A stretch of 39,916 nt of DNA from Paludibacter sp. 221 (GTDB lineage: Bacteria > Bacteroidota > Bacteroidia > Bacteroidales > Paludibacteraceae): the NCBI RefSeq assembly GCF_010501035.1, contig NZ_QVMH01000016.1, positions 1-39,916 on the forward strand, in the 5' to 3' direction. A program made the position numbers and the translations under genes. Below, piece after piece: positions 1 to 7,403 of the stretch (its first letter is position 1; each line of letters starts with the position of its first letter). The notes under the pieces were generated by a model. The model ran no database searches, was not told where the DNA came from, and was given only the letters and a program-made list of their open reading frames with translations.

Positions 1-223
1 TGATAGCAGCTGTCGCTTATAAAAATAATTTTAGGTCAAATAACGGATAATCATATTAAACATTAATAAACTAATAATTAATGTCACCGTGTCTTAGTGT
101 CTCCGTGTTTAAAACTTCTTATCTCTAACTTGTAACTCGTAACTATTAACTTGTAACTAAATAATAATTAACAATTAACCCCGTGTCTTGGAGTCTCCGT
201 GTTTAAAAGAAGAAAAAATTAAA
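1..223. repeat. Intergenic repeat mosaic before the GT39 gene
   Basis: No gene is seen here. The stretch holds three kinds of module that recur elsewhere in the window: AT-rich ATTAACAATTAA-like segments (about 48-83 and 160-180), a GTGTCTTAGTGTCTCCGTG-like segment (86-113 and again 181-204), and a CTTGTAACT...CTTGTAACT segment (about 126-158). All three lie in the leader of the following glycosyltransferase gene and recur together upstream of the DUF4292 gene (3135-3222). Confidence 0.7.
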
Positions 224-1927
224 ATGGCACAACAAGGATTAAAACAAAAAATAACCGCTATGAATTGGAAACAGCTTTTTGCTGTTATCCTTGCAGGGTG
301 GTTTATAGTCAACCTGCTTCAATCGCTTTTTACCGAAGTGATGAATGATGAGGCTTATTATGCGCTGTATGGTAAAAAGTTGGCATGGGGGTATTTCGAC
401 CATCCGCCTATGGTGGCTCTCACCACTTACCTTTCCGCTTTATTGTTCGGTGGTAATCTGTCGGTACGTTTTGTCACTATCCTGTTGCAGGTATTCACTA
501 TTGCCCTGATGTGGAAAGTATTGGAGGAAAAAGTGCCCGATTCCAAAAAGGTTGTTTTATTCTTCGTCCTTACCGCATCTATGATTATGTTCGCATCTTA
601 CGGCTTTGTCACAGCTCCCGATGTGCCCCTGCTGTTTTTTGCTACACTGTTTTTGTATGCTTACCAGCGTTTTCTGCAAAAAGATTCGTGGGTAAATGCG
701 CTGTTGCTCTGCATTTCCATGACCGGGATGATATACAGTAAGTACCATGCTTTTATTATCATAGGTTTCGTAGTACTTTCCAATTTCAAGTTGCTTGCTA
801 ACTTTAAAGCGTGGGTTGCAGTTGTTTTTACAGCCGTATTGCTCATTCCGCATATTATGTGGCAGGCAGATATGGATTTTATTACCTTCAGGTATCACTT
901 GGTCGGACGGAATTTTGGTTTCCAATGGGATGAGTTTCTGGGGCATTTCCCCAATCAGCTTGTAATGTTCAATCCTCTCACCTTAGGTGCGTTGATATAT
1001 GTACTCGTTAAATTCAGACCCAAAGATTTGTTCGAGAGGGCATTGTTTTTTCAGATAATAGGTTTTCAGGTATTGTTTTTCCTGATGACATTCAAAGGGT
1101 ATGTACAGCCTCACTGGACTGTGCCTACTACTATGGCTATGATTGTTTTGCTTTACCGGTACAGCCTTAAAGATGCCAAACTGCTTCGTTTTATAAAAAG
1201 GTGGGTTGCTCCTTCCATCCTGTTGATTTTTATTGTTCGTATCATATTGGTTACCGACCTGCTGCCCGAACGTTTAGGGTTTCATGGTAAAGAGAAAAGG
1301 GCGTTGGCTATAGAGCAGGTTTCGGGTGAGTTGCCTGTGGTGTTTACAGGCTCGTTTCAGCTTCCTTCTACTTTTCAGTATTTCACAGGTAACGAGGCTT
1401 TGTTGCTGAGTGGTGTCAACTCGCGTCAAACGCAGTTTGATATCTGGCAGCAGGAGCTTAAATATCAGGGCAAACCTGTGTTTATACATGGTTATGTGCA
1501 TGGCAGGTCGGAGGAGTATGATGTTGATGGTTATCAGTTTCACGGCATGGTGACAGATAATTTTCAGTCGGTAAACAGGGTAAGGATTAAGTACGAATTG
1601 CCTGTGGAAGAAGTATATCCCGGCGATGTTATTGAAATCCCGTTCGAAATAATAAATCCTTGCAATTTTGATATAGACTTCAACCATCCTGAGTTTCCGG
1701 TGAGATTTCTTATTACCTTTGCAAAAAAGAGGAAGATTGATTTCTCTGCGGGCGAGGTAAGCAAACAGTTTGATATATTGGCAGCAGGGGCTGAAGATAA
1801 GGCTTCTTTCTGTGTCGTAGTGCCCGATTTGGAGCCGGGTAAGTATCAGGTGGCATTGACTTTGGAAAATAAGATTTGCCCTGCCAAAAACAGCGATTTC
1901 GCTTCGTTGAGAATAAAAGGCAGGTAG
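224..1927 (+). CDS. GT39/ArnT-type integral membrane glycosyltransferase
   Basis: Probable polyprenyl-phosphate-sugar-dependent glycosyltransferase of the PMT/ArnT (GT39/GT83) superfamily, acting at the outer face of the inner membrane on lipid A, glycans or proteins. The first membrane helix is followed by the acidic loop motif NDEAYY and then YFDHPPM, both typical of this superfamily. About ten hydrophobic helices follow up to roughly residue 350. The C-terminal ~200 residues form a soluble periplasmic domain. I chose the ATG at 224 (567 aa); an in-frame TTG at 188 would place a dispersed repeat inside the protein. The next gene encodes a GtrA-like flippase, a common partner of such enzymes. 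The sugar and the acceptor cannot be read from sequence. Confidence 0.85.
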   Translation: MAQQGLKQKITAMNWKQLFAVILAGWFIVNLLQSLFTEVMNDEAYYALYGKKLAWGYFDHPPMVALTTYLSALLFGGNLSVRFVTILLQVFTIALMWKVLEEKVPDSKKVVLFFVLTASMIMFASYGFVTAPDVPLLFFATLFLYAYQRFLQKDSWVNALLLCISMTGMIYSKYHAFIIIGFVVLSNFKLLANFKAWVAVVFTAVLLIPHIMWQADMDFITFRYHLVGRNFGFQWDEFLGHFPNQLVMFNPLTLGALIYVLVKFRPKDLFERALFFQIIGFQVLFFLMTFKGYVQPHWTVPTTMAMIVLLYRYSLKDAKLLRFIKRWVAPSILLIFIVRIILVTDLLPERLGFHGKEKRALAIEQVSGELPVVFTGSFQLPSTFQYFTGNEALLLSGVNSRQTQFDIWQQELKYQGKPVFIHGYVHGRSEEYDVDGYQFHGMVTDNFQSVNRVRIKYELPVEEVYPGDVIEIPFEIINPCNFDIDFNHPEFPVRFLITFAKKRKIDFSAGEVSKQFDILAAGAEDKASFCVVVPDLEPGKYQVALTLENKICPAKNSDFASLRIKGR

Positions 1928-2216
1928 GTAAATGTGCCAATGTGCCAATATGCCAATGTGATTGATGTGACTAATTCTGCAAAGCAGAGCTTTGCTTTTA
2001 AAAGCAGTGTAGCGGGACGCTACGCTATGTGTTGCTCCTATCCCTCGTTGCAAACGAGAGGGAGAATGATAACAAATGTAGGGGCGAAACATCTTTCGCC
2101 CAATAAGAAGAAGAGAACAAAAGAATATTACCCGTAAAGCGGACTCGAAACTGCTATACGGAAACAAATAATAATTAAACATTAACAATTAATAATTAAA
2201 GAGGCAGGTGTTTGAT
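1928..2216. repeat. Palindrome mosaic block 1 (between GT39 gene and gtrA)
   Basis: A gene-free stretch built from recurring modules. In order: GTGCCAATGTGCCAATATGCC-like tandem (1933-1960); hairpin GCAAAGCAGAGCTTTGC followed by the REP-like palindrome GTAGCGGGACGCTAC (2009-2023), the same unit that flanks the RAYT gene near 37.3 and 38.0 kb; a CCCTCGTT/AACGAGAGGG hairpin (2042-2062); a GGGCGAAA/TTTCGCCC hairpin (2082-2101); CCGTAAAGCGG...CTGCTATACGG (2132-2161); and an AT-rich ATTAACAATTAATAATTAA segment (about 2168-2200). Most of these also occur in block 2 (2932-3222), in a different order. Confidence 0.75.
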
Positions 2217-2284
2217 ATGGCTGCTTTTCAAGCAGGACACGGACTGCAATTTCCGACCCGTCGGAATGTAGCATCCGCGCCGGC
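2217..2284 (+). repeat. 68-bp direct repeat, copy 1
   Basis: This 68-bp segment recurs at 2967-3034 in the same orientation with only two mismatches (2258 c/a and 2282 g/a). It contains two small hairpins, CTGCTT/AAGCAG and ATTCCGA/TCGGAAT. It is also open in one frame: ATG at 2217 to TAA at 2297 would encode 26 residues beginning MAAFQAGHG, and both mismatches are synonymous in that frame. The two copies bracket gtrA. Confidence 0.85.
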
Positions 2285-2285
2285 A

Positions 2286-2372
2286 GAGGTAAAATAAGCT
2301 ACTTTATACTTTTACCTTTCACTTTTTTGCTCATTCTTTTGTCTTGGCTCTTGATTCTTGTTTCTTGTTTCT
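2286..2372 (+). repeat. T-rich leader block, copy 1 (upstream of gtrA)
   Basis: A T/C-rich block including ACTTTATACTTTT, CCTTTCAC, GCTCATTCTTTTG and then CTTGGCTCTTGATTCTTG-like repeats. A clearly related block lies at 23853-23949 just before argS. Both end within about 50 bases of a start codon. The TCTTGATTCTTGGCTC motif alone also recurs near 23.62 kb and 38.09 kb. Confidence 0.65.
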
Positions 2373-2384
2373 AAAAAAACATGT

Positions 2385-2777
2385 ATGATTGATAAAATTT
2401 TTATATTGAAGTTTCTGAAGTTTTGTGTGGTAGGCTTTTCCGGAATGATTGTGGATTTCGGTGTCACATGGATTCTGAAAGAAAAGATGAAGCTAAACCG
2501 TTATATTGCCAACTCGTGTGGGTTTGTACTTGCGGCGTCTTCTAATTATATGCTGAACCGTATCTGGACTTTTGAAAGCCGGAATCCCGAAATTGCTACA
2601 GAGTACTTATCGTTTTTTATAATATCGCTTATTGGCTTGGGATTGAACAACCTGATTCTTTGGTTGTTTTCTGATAAATTGAAGTTGAATTTTTATTTGT
2701 CCAAAGTGTTGGCAACAGGTGTAGTTACCCTTTGGAATTTCGGGATGAATTTCCTGTTTACTTTTGCTGTTAAGTGA
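2385..2777 (+). CDS. GtrA-like family membrane protein
   Basis: A GtrA/DPMS-type small membrane protein (Pfam GtrA) of 130 aa with four predicted helices. Members help flip polyprenyl-phosphate-linked sugars or pair with glycosyltransferases. Visible signatures are FCVVGFSGMIVDFG in the first helix, the loop NSCGFVLAASSNYMLNRIWTF, typical of the family, and a last helix ending NFGMNFLFTF. I chose the ATG at 2385; the frame is open further upstream from a TTG at 2358, but that lies in a dispersed repeat. It follows the GT39-type gene, which it may serve. It is bracketed by repeat blocks 1 and 2. Confidence 0.85.
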   Translation: MIDKIFILKFLKFCVVGFSGMIVDFGVTWILKEKMKLNRYIANSCGFVLAASSNYMLNRIWTFESRNPEIATEYLSFFIISLIGLGLNNLILWLFSDKLKLNFYLSKVLATGVVTLWNFGMNFLFTFAVK

Positions 2778-3232
2778 TTATTTAATAACGGTTTTCGGCA
2801 ATAAAAACGCTTTTTTAGCGTACTAAATACTAACGTTTGTTTTTATTGTAAATCTTTCTGTGCGTTGCTCATAAAGGTAAATTAATAAATATAACTAAAT
2901 GGGAACTACGTTTAAAACGTAGAACCATTAACCTCTCGTTACAAACGAGAGGGAGGTTTGGATATTATGGCTGCTTTTCAAGCAGGACACGGACTGCAAT
3001 TTCCGACACGTCGGAATGTAGCATCCGCGCCAGCCAAGTGTAAATAAAATTTGTAGGGGCGAAAAATCTTTCGCCCGATAAAGAAAAGCGAACATAATTT
3101 ATCCGTAAAGCGGACTTTAAGCCGCTATACGGATACAAATAATAATTAACCATTAACAATTAATAATTAACCCCGTGTCTCCGTGTTTAAATTGTAACTC
3201 GTAACTAAAGACTTGTAACTACTGATATAATT
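2778..3232. repeat. Palindrome mosaic block 2 (between gtrA and DUF4292 gene)
   Basis: No standard gene is seen. Modules in order: ACGTTTAAAACGT hairpin (2908-2920); CCTCTCGTT/AACGAGAGG hairpin (2932-2952); 68-bp repeat copy 2 (2967-3034); GGGCGAAA/TTTCGCCC hairpin (3057-3076); CCGTAAAGCGG...CCGCTATACGG (3103-3132); ATTAACCATTAACAATTAA segment (3135-3170); CCGTGTCTCCGTGTTTAA (3173-3190); CTTGTAACT module (3191-3222) ending 10 bases before the DUF4292 start codon. Five of these units also occur in block 1, shuffled. Confidence 0.75.
2967..3034 (+). repeat. 68-bp direct repeat, copy 2
   Basis: Second copy of the 2217-2284 repeat, 750 bases downstream in the same orientation, with 66 of 68 identical positions. 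In the matching frame an ATG at 2967 runs to TAA at 3047 (26 residues, starting MAAFQAGHG), with the last codons diverging after the repeat ends. Recombination between the copies would delete gtrA. Confidence 0.85.
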
Positions 3233-4033
3233 ATGAAGAAGTTTTTTTTATTTTCTGTTATTTTAGGTGTAATGTTGTTTAGTGCATGTAAAAGTTCGCG
3301 TACGCTTCAGAGAGGGCAGAAAGCATCGTCTTTCAGCCATCTTATACAGCTTGTGGAGCAGGCACAACCGAGCTTTAAGTCGATGTCTGCTACAAAAATA
3401 GCAGTCGGGGTAAGCATGGATGGCAACCAGATGAGTGTTTCTGCCAACCTTAAAATTATTACCGATTCGGTCGTACAACTTTCTATTATCCCGTTTATGG
3501 GTATCGAGGCGTACTCGCTCGAATTGTATCCTGACAAATGGATATTGTACGATAAAATAAACCGCAAATATTACACCGATGGGTACGATTATTTTTATTA
3601 TACGATGGGTATTGACGCCGATTTTTACTCGTTGCAATCGTTGTTTTCCGCACGTTTGTTCAGTATTGGCAAACGCGAGGTGAATATAAAAGACCTGAAA
3701 TACACCCCGCTCGAAGATGGAAAAAACCAGATTTCTTTTGAATCGGCTCAGGTGAATCAAGAGACTTTTCTTACCAATACTCACGTAATAGAAAATGTTT
3801 TGCTGAAAGATAAAAAACAAGATAATACGCTGGTTACAAATTATAATGAATATGTGGAAACAAAAGGCATAAATTATCCCCGTAATATTGTTATCAGCCT
3901 TCTTAATAAAGAGGTTTCCGTATTTAGTTTGGATATGAAGTTGCAAAAAGTAGTGTTCGATTCGGAATTGAAACTCTCCTTGTCCAATATGGAAAGATAT
4001 ACAAGAGGAACGCTCGACCAATTAATGAAATGA
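3233..4033 (+). CDS. DUF4292 lipoprotein
   Basis: A 266-aa predicted lipoprotein: MKKFFLFSVILGVMLFSAC gives a signal peptide and lipobox with Cys19, so it should be anchored in an envelope membrane. The rest matches the DUF4292 family common in Bacteroidota (residues about 40-260, beta-rich, with the conserved SIIPFMGIEAYSLELYPD region). That fold resembles LolA/LolB-like lipoprotein-binding proteins, so a role in envelope lipoprotein or lipid handling is possible but unproven. Its stop overlaps the next start (ATGATGA, 4030-4033), so it is translationally coupled to the EnvC-like gene. Confidence 0.85.
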   Translation: MKKFFLFSVILGVMLFSACKSSRTLQRGQKASSFSHLIQLVEQAQPSFKSMSATKIAVGVSMDGNQMSVSANLKIITDSVVQLSIIPFMGIEAYSLELYPDKWILYDKINRKYYTDGYDYFYYTMGIDADFYSLQSLFSARLFSIGKREVNIKDLKYTPLEDGKNQISFESAQVNQETFLTNTHVIENVLLKDKKQDNTLVTNYNEYVETKGINYPRNIVISLLNKEVSVFSLDMKLQKVVFDSELKLSLSNMERYTRGTLDQLMK

Positions 4034-5262
4034 TGAAAAGATATTATTTATATACTGTTATTTTTTTTGTTAGCTTGGTGGTTTTTCCGCTAAGTGCTCA
4101 AAGCATTAAGCAACTCCAGAATGAGCGGAAAGCAATACAGCAAAAGGTACAAACAACGAATAAAATACTGAGCGAAACGCAGAAAAACCAGAAGAGTTCG
4201 TTGAACAAACTGAATATCCTTAGTGCTACTATTCAGGAGCAGAAAACCCTTATTAGTACGATGAATAGGGAAATTAATGAACTGGATGAGGAAATCAGGG
4301 ACTTGAATATGCAACGAACCGAGCTTGAGAAACAGCTCGAAACCTTGAAGGCTGATTATGCACGCATGATTCAGGAGGCGTATATTAACAGGAGTTTTTA
4401 TAACAAAATGATGTTTCTGTTTTCGGCCCAATCGTTCGACCAGTCGTTCAGGCGTTTGCGCTATTTGCAGGAGTACTCCTCGTACCGCAAAGAGCAGGTG
4501 AAGGAAATAGAAAGGGTAACTGCCGAAATTGATGAAAGAAGCAAGGCAGCCGAACAACATCGCCTTGCTAAACTTTCGGTAGTGCAGGAGAAGGAACAGG
4601 AATCAAGAAAACTGGCTCAAAACCAGCAGACGGAGAGGAAGATGCTGAATGACCTGAAAAAGAAAGAAAAAACACTCAGAGCCGAACTGAAAAAACAACA
4701 ACAGAAGGCCGCTGAACTGAATAAAAAAATTGATAAAATGGTGGCCGACCAGATAAAGAAAGAACAGGATAAAGCCAATAAAAATGCTCCCCAAACTCCT
4801 GCGGCATCTATTAATACGCTTACGAAAGAAGAAAAGCTGATAAGCGGCAATTTTGAGAGCAACAAGGGGCGTTTGCCATGGCCTGTGGAGCGTGGGGTGA
4901 TTGTAGGGAAATACGGCGTTCATAAACATTCGGTGTTCAATACGGTGACAGTAAACAATCAGGGGATTTATATCCAGAGTCCGGCAAACACCGAAGCCCG
5001 TGCCATATTCGAGGGCGAGGTTACGAGCTGTTTTCTTGTGCCGGGCAATAACTGGACGGTAATTGTAAAACATGGAAATTATCGGACGGTATATGCCAAC
5101 CTTACTCAGATGTATGTGAAAGAGGGTGATAAAATAAAAACGAAGCAACGAATAGGAAAGATATATACCGACGATGATAACGAGAATAAGACCGAACTTT
5201 ATTTCCAGCTATGGAAAGGGAAGGAGAAGCTCAACCCGGAGCCGTGGATTGCTAAAAGTTAA
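4030..5262 (+). CDS. EnvC-like murein hydrolase activator with degenerate LytM (M23) domain
   Basis: A 410-aa periplasmic protein: signal peptide (about residues 1-24), a long coiled coil (about 25-255) rich in Glu, Lys and Gln, and a C-terminal LytM/M23-like domain (about 280-405). The M23 zinc ligands are missing: the usual HxxxD region reads VNNQGIYI, the HLS position reads YANL, and the HxH position reads ELYFQ. This is the pattern of EnvC-type activators, which switch on cell-wall amidases during division instead of cutting peptidoglycan. It is coupled by a 4-base overlap to the upstream DUF4292 gene. The amidase partner is not in the window. Confidence 0.85.
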   Translation: MMKRYYLYTVIFFVSLVVFPLSAQSIKQLQNERKAIQQKVQTTNKILSETQKNQKSSLNKLNILSATIQEQKTLISTMNREINELDEEIRDLNMQRTELEKQLETLKADYARMIQEAYINRSFYNKMMFLFSAQSFDQSFRRLRYLQEYSSYRKEQVKEIERVTAEIDERSKAAEQHRLAKLSVVQEKEQESRKLAQNQQTERKMLNDLKKKEKTLRAELKKQQQKAAELNKKIDKMVADQIKKEQDKANKNAPQTPAASINTLTKEEKLISGNFESNKGRLPWPVERGVIVGKYGVHKHSVFNTVTVNNQGIYIQSPANTEARAIFEGEVTSCFLVPGNNWTVIVKHGNYRTVYANLTQMYVKEGDKIKTKQRIGKIYTDDDNENKTELYFQLWKGKEKLNPEPWIAKS

Positions 5263-5518
5263 GAAGTTGCTGTTGGCTGTGCAAGCGGGGTTAATCTTTT
5301 GGTTTTAATAGTTGTTGTTAAGCCGGTTGTAATTAAAAAGTTGTCAACATAGTTTACTGAATAATAGGAAAAAATATTAATTTTGTAGTTGAACGAGCTA
5401 TTTTAAATTGTTTTAAAATATAAAAGGATAGGCGTAAAGCGGACTTTATGCCGCTTGTTGGATGAAGATTAACTTGAAAAAAGTTATTAAAAACAGAAAA
5501 AAGTAATCGAAATAAAAT
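5263..5518. other. parE leader with a CCGTAAAGCGG-type element
   Basis: A 256-base gap. It contains one member of the palindromic GTAAAGCGGACTTTATGCCGC family (5432-5455), which also appears at 2132-2161, 3103-3132 and, inverted, 23689-23718. A candidate promoter lies just before it at 5378-5385. No gene is seen. Confidence 0.6.
5378..5385 (+). promoter_or_regulatory. Candidate -7 box for parE
   Basis: TAATTTTG fits the Bacteroidota -7 consensus TAnnTTTG; GTTTAC about 20 bases upstream is a weak -33 candidate. Transcription would begin near 5392, giving a leader of roughly 127 bases that includes the repeat at 5432-5455. Confidence 0.45.
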
Positions 5519-7381
5519 ATGAGTGAGATATTAGATAATTTGTCTACCGGAACATACGACGACAGTAACATTATTACCCTCGAAGGGTTGGAGCATGTGC
5601 GCCGCCGTCCCGGTATGTATATAGGTAAATTAGGCGACGGGAAGCATGCTGACGATGGTATTTATGTGCTCTTGAAAGAGGTGCTTGATAACTCTATCGA
5701 CGAATTTCGCATGGGTTTTGGCAAAACCATAGATATACGGTTGCAGGACAAAGAAGTAGAGGTGCGCGACTTTGGCCGTGGTATTCCGCTTGGCAAGATG
5801 GTGGAGGCGGTTTCCATTATGAATACCGGAGGTAAATATGACTCGAAGGCATTTAAAAAATCGGTAGGGCTGAACGGGGTCGGTACTAAAGCCGTTAATG
5901 CCCTTTCGGAACGGTTTGTAGTGCAGAGTTTTCGTGATGGAAAAACACGCCGTGCCGAGTTTCAGCAAGGCAAACTCACTGCGGATACGGGCATCGTAGA
6001 TGCCAATAATGCCGATAAAAACGGTACTTTTATCAGTTTTATTCCTGATAACGTGCTTTTCACCAACTTCGAGTATAAAGAAGAATACATAGAGACAATG
6101 TTACGCAACTACTCGTATCTGAATACGGGTTTGCAGATAAATTTCAATCAGAAAAAATTCTTCTCTAAAAACGGGCTGTTGGATTTGCTTAACGAGAATA
6201 TGACATCCGAGCCTCTTTACCCGATTATACACCTGAAAGGCGAAGACATAGAAATAGCCTTTACACATAGCGACCAGTATGGCGAAGAGTATTACTCGTT
6301 TGTAAACGGACAGCATACCACCCAAGGCGGTACGCATCAGAGTGCATTCAGAGAGTCGGTTGCAAGAACAATTAAGGAGTATTACTCGCGCAATATGGAA
6401 GTGGCTGATATCCGTAACGGTATGATTGCCGCTATTGCTATCAGTGTGGAAGAGCCTGTTTTCGAGTCGCAAACCAAAACGAAACTCGGCTCGCGCGATA
6501 TGTCGCCCGATGGTATTACGGTAAATAAATTTATATCCGATTTCTTGAAAAAAGAGCTGGATAACTTTATGCACCGGAATACTGAGACTTCTGAAATTAT
6601 GCTTCAGAAGATACTCGATTCGGAGAAAGAGCGTAAAGCGATAGCCGGTGTGACAAAACTGGCACGCGAACGGGCTAAAAAGGTAAGCCTTCATAACCGT
6701 AAACTACGCGATTGCCGTGTGCATTACAACGACTCTAAAGGCGATACCGAAAACTCGTCTATATTCATTACTGAAGGGGATTCAGCAAGCGGGTCGATTA
6801 CCAAAAGCCGTGATGTAAACACTCAGGCTGTATTTAGCCTTCGGGGTAAACCGCTGAACAGTTACGGGCTTACGAAAAAGGTGGTTTACGAAAACGAGGA
6901 GTTTAATTTGCTGCAAGCTGCCCTGAATATCGAGGATGGAATCGAAGGTTTACGGTACAATAAAATAATAGTGGCTACCGATGCCGATGTCGACGGGATG
7001 CACATCCGTTTGCTTCTGATAACTTTCTTCCTGCAGTTTTTTCCCGACCTGATTAAGAAAGGGCATGTTTATATATTGCAAACACCTTTGTTTCGGGTGC
7101 GTAATAAGAAAGAAACTATTTATTGTTACTCGGAGGAAGAACGCCTACAAGCTGTTAAAAAACTGGGTGCTAATCCCGAAATCACCCGCTTTAAAGGTTT
7201 GGGTGAAATCTCGCCCGATGAATTCCAGCATTTTATAGGAAAGGACATCCGTCTCGACCAAGTAACTCTGCGTAAAGGCGATGCGGTGTCCGACCTGCTT
7301 GCTTTTTATATGGGTAAAAATACTTCCGACCGTCAGAATTTTATTATTGAAAATCTGGTGGTAGAAGAGGATGTAGAATGA
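5519..7381 (+). CDS. parE: DNA topoisomerase IV subunit B (ParE)
   Basis: ATPase subunit of topoisomerase IV, the type IIA enzyme that decatenates chromosomes. It has the GHKL ATPase domain (Asn/Asp in [13 protein letters not shown], the GRGIP motif, and [11 protein letters not shown]), the transducer domain, and a TOPRIM domain with EGDSASGS and DADVDGMHI, ending in the RFKGLGE motif. At 620 aa it matches Bacteroidota ParE. It is distinguished from the gyrB at 17.4 kb by shorter length and by EGDSASGS, where GyrB has EGDSAGGT. No parC follows: a CotH-like gene begins 22 bases downstream. Confidence 0.92.
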   Translation: MSEILDNLSTGTYDDSNIITLEGLEHVRRRPGMYIGKLGDGKHADDGIYVLLKEVLDNSIDEFRMGFGKTIDIRLQDKEVEVRDFGRGIPLGKMVEAVSIMNTGGKYDSKAFKKSVGLNGVGTKAVNALSERFVVQSFRDGKTRRAEFQQGKLTADTGIVDANNADKNGTFISFIPDNVLFTNFEYKEEYIETMLRNYSYLNTGLQINFNQKKFFSKNGLLDLLNENMTSEPLYPIIHLKGEDIEIAFTHSDQYGEEYYSFVNGQHTTQGGTHQSAFRESVARTIKEYYSRNMEVADIRNGMIAAIAISVEEPVFESQTKTKLGSRDMSPDGITVNKFISDFLKKELDNFMHRNTETSEIMLQKILDSEKERKAIAGVTKLARERAKKVSLHNRKLRDCRVHYNDSKGDTENSSIFITEGDSASGSITKSRDVNTQAVFSLRGKPLNSYGLTKKVVYENEEFNLLQAALNIEDGIEGLRYNKIIVATDADVDGMHIRLLLITFFLQFFPDLIKKGHVYILQTPLFRVRNKKETIYCYSEEERLQAVKKLGANPEITRFKGLGEISPDEFQHFIGKDIRLDQVTLRKGDAVSDLLAFYMGKNTSDRQNFIIENLVVEEDVE

Positions 7382-7403
7382 TTTTTTATAATTTACCCGT
7401 TGT

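Noticed and set aside
188-223. TTG start of the GT39 gene at 188
   Set aside because: The added 12 residues would be encoded by the GTGTCT...CCGTG dispersed repeat; the ATG at 224 leads directly to the conserved N-terminus.
1274-2188. Long minus-strand open frame (304 codons)
   Set aside because: It runs antisense through the GT39 gene and repeat block 1. Its translation is basic, rich in Arg, His, Leu and Cys, without domain features.
3263-4021. Minus-strand open frame of 252 codons opposite the DUF4292 gene
   Set aside because: Almost exact antisense shadow of a recognised coding gene with a lipoprotein signal on the plus strand.
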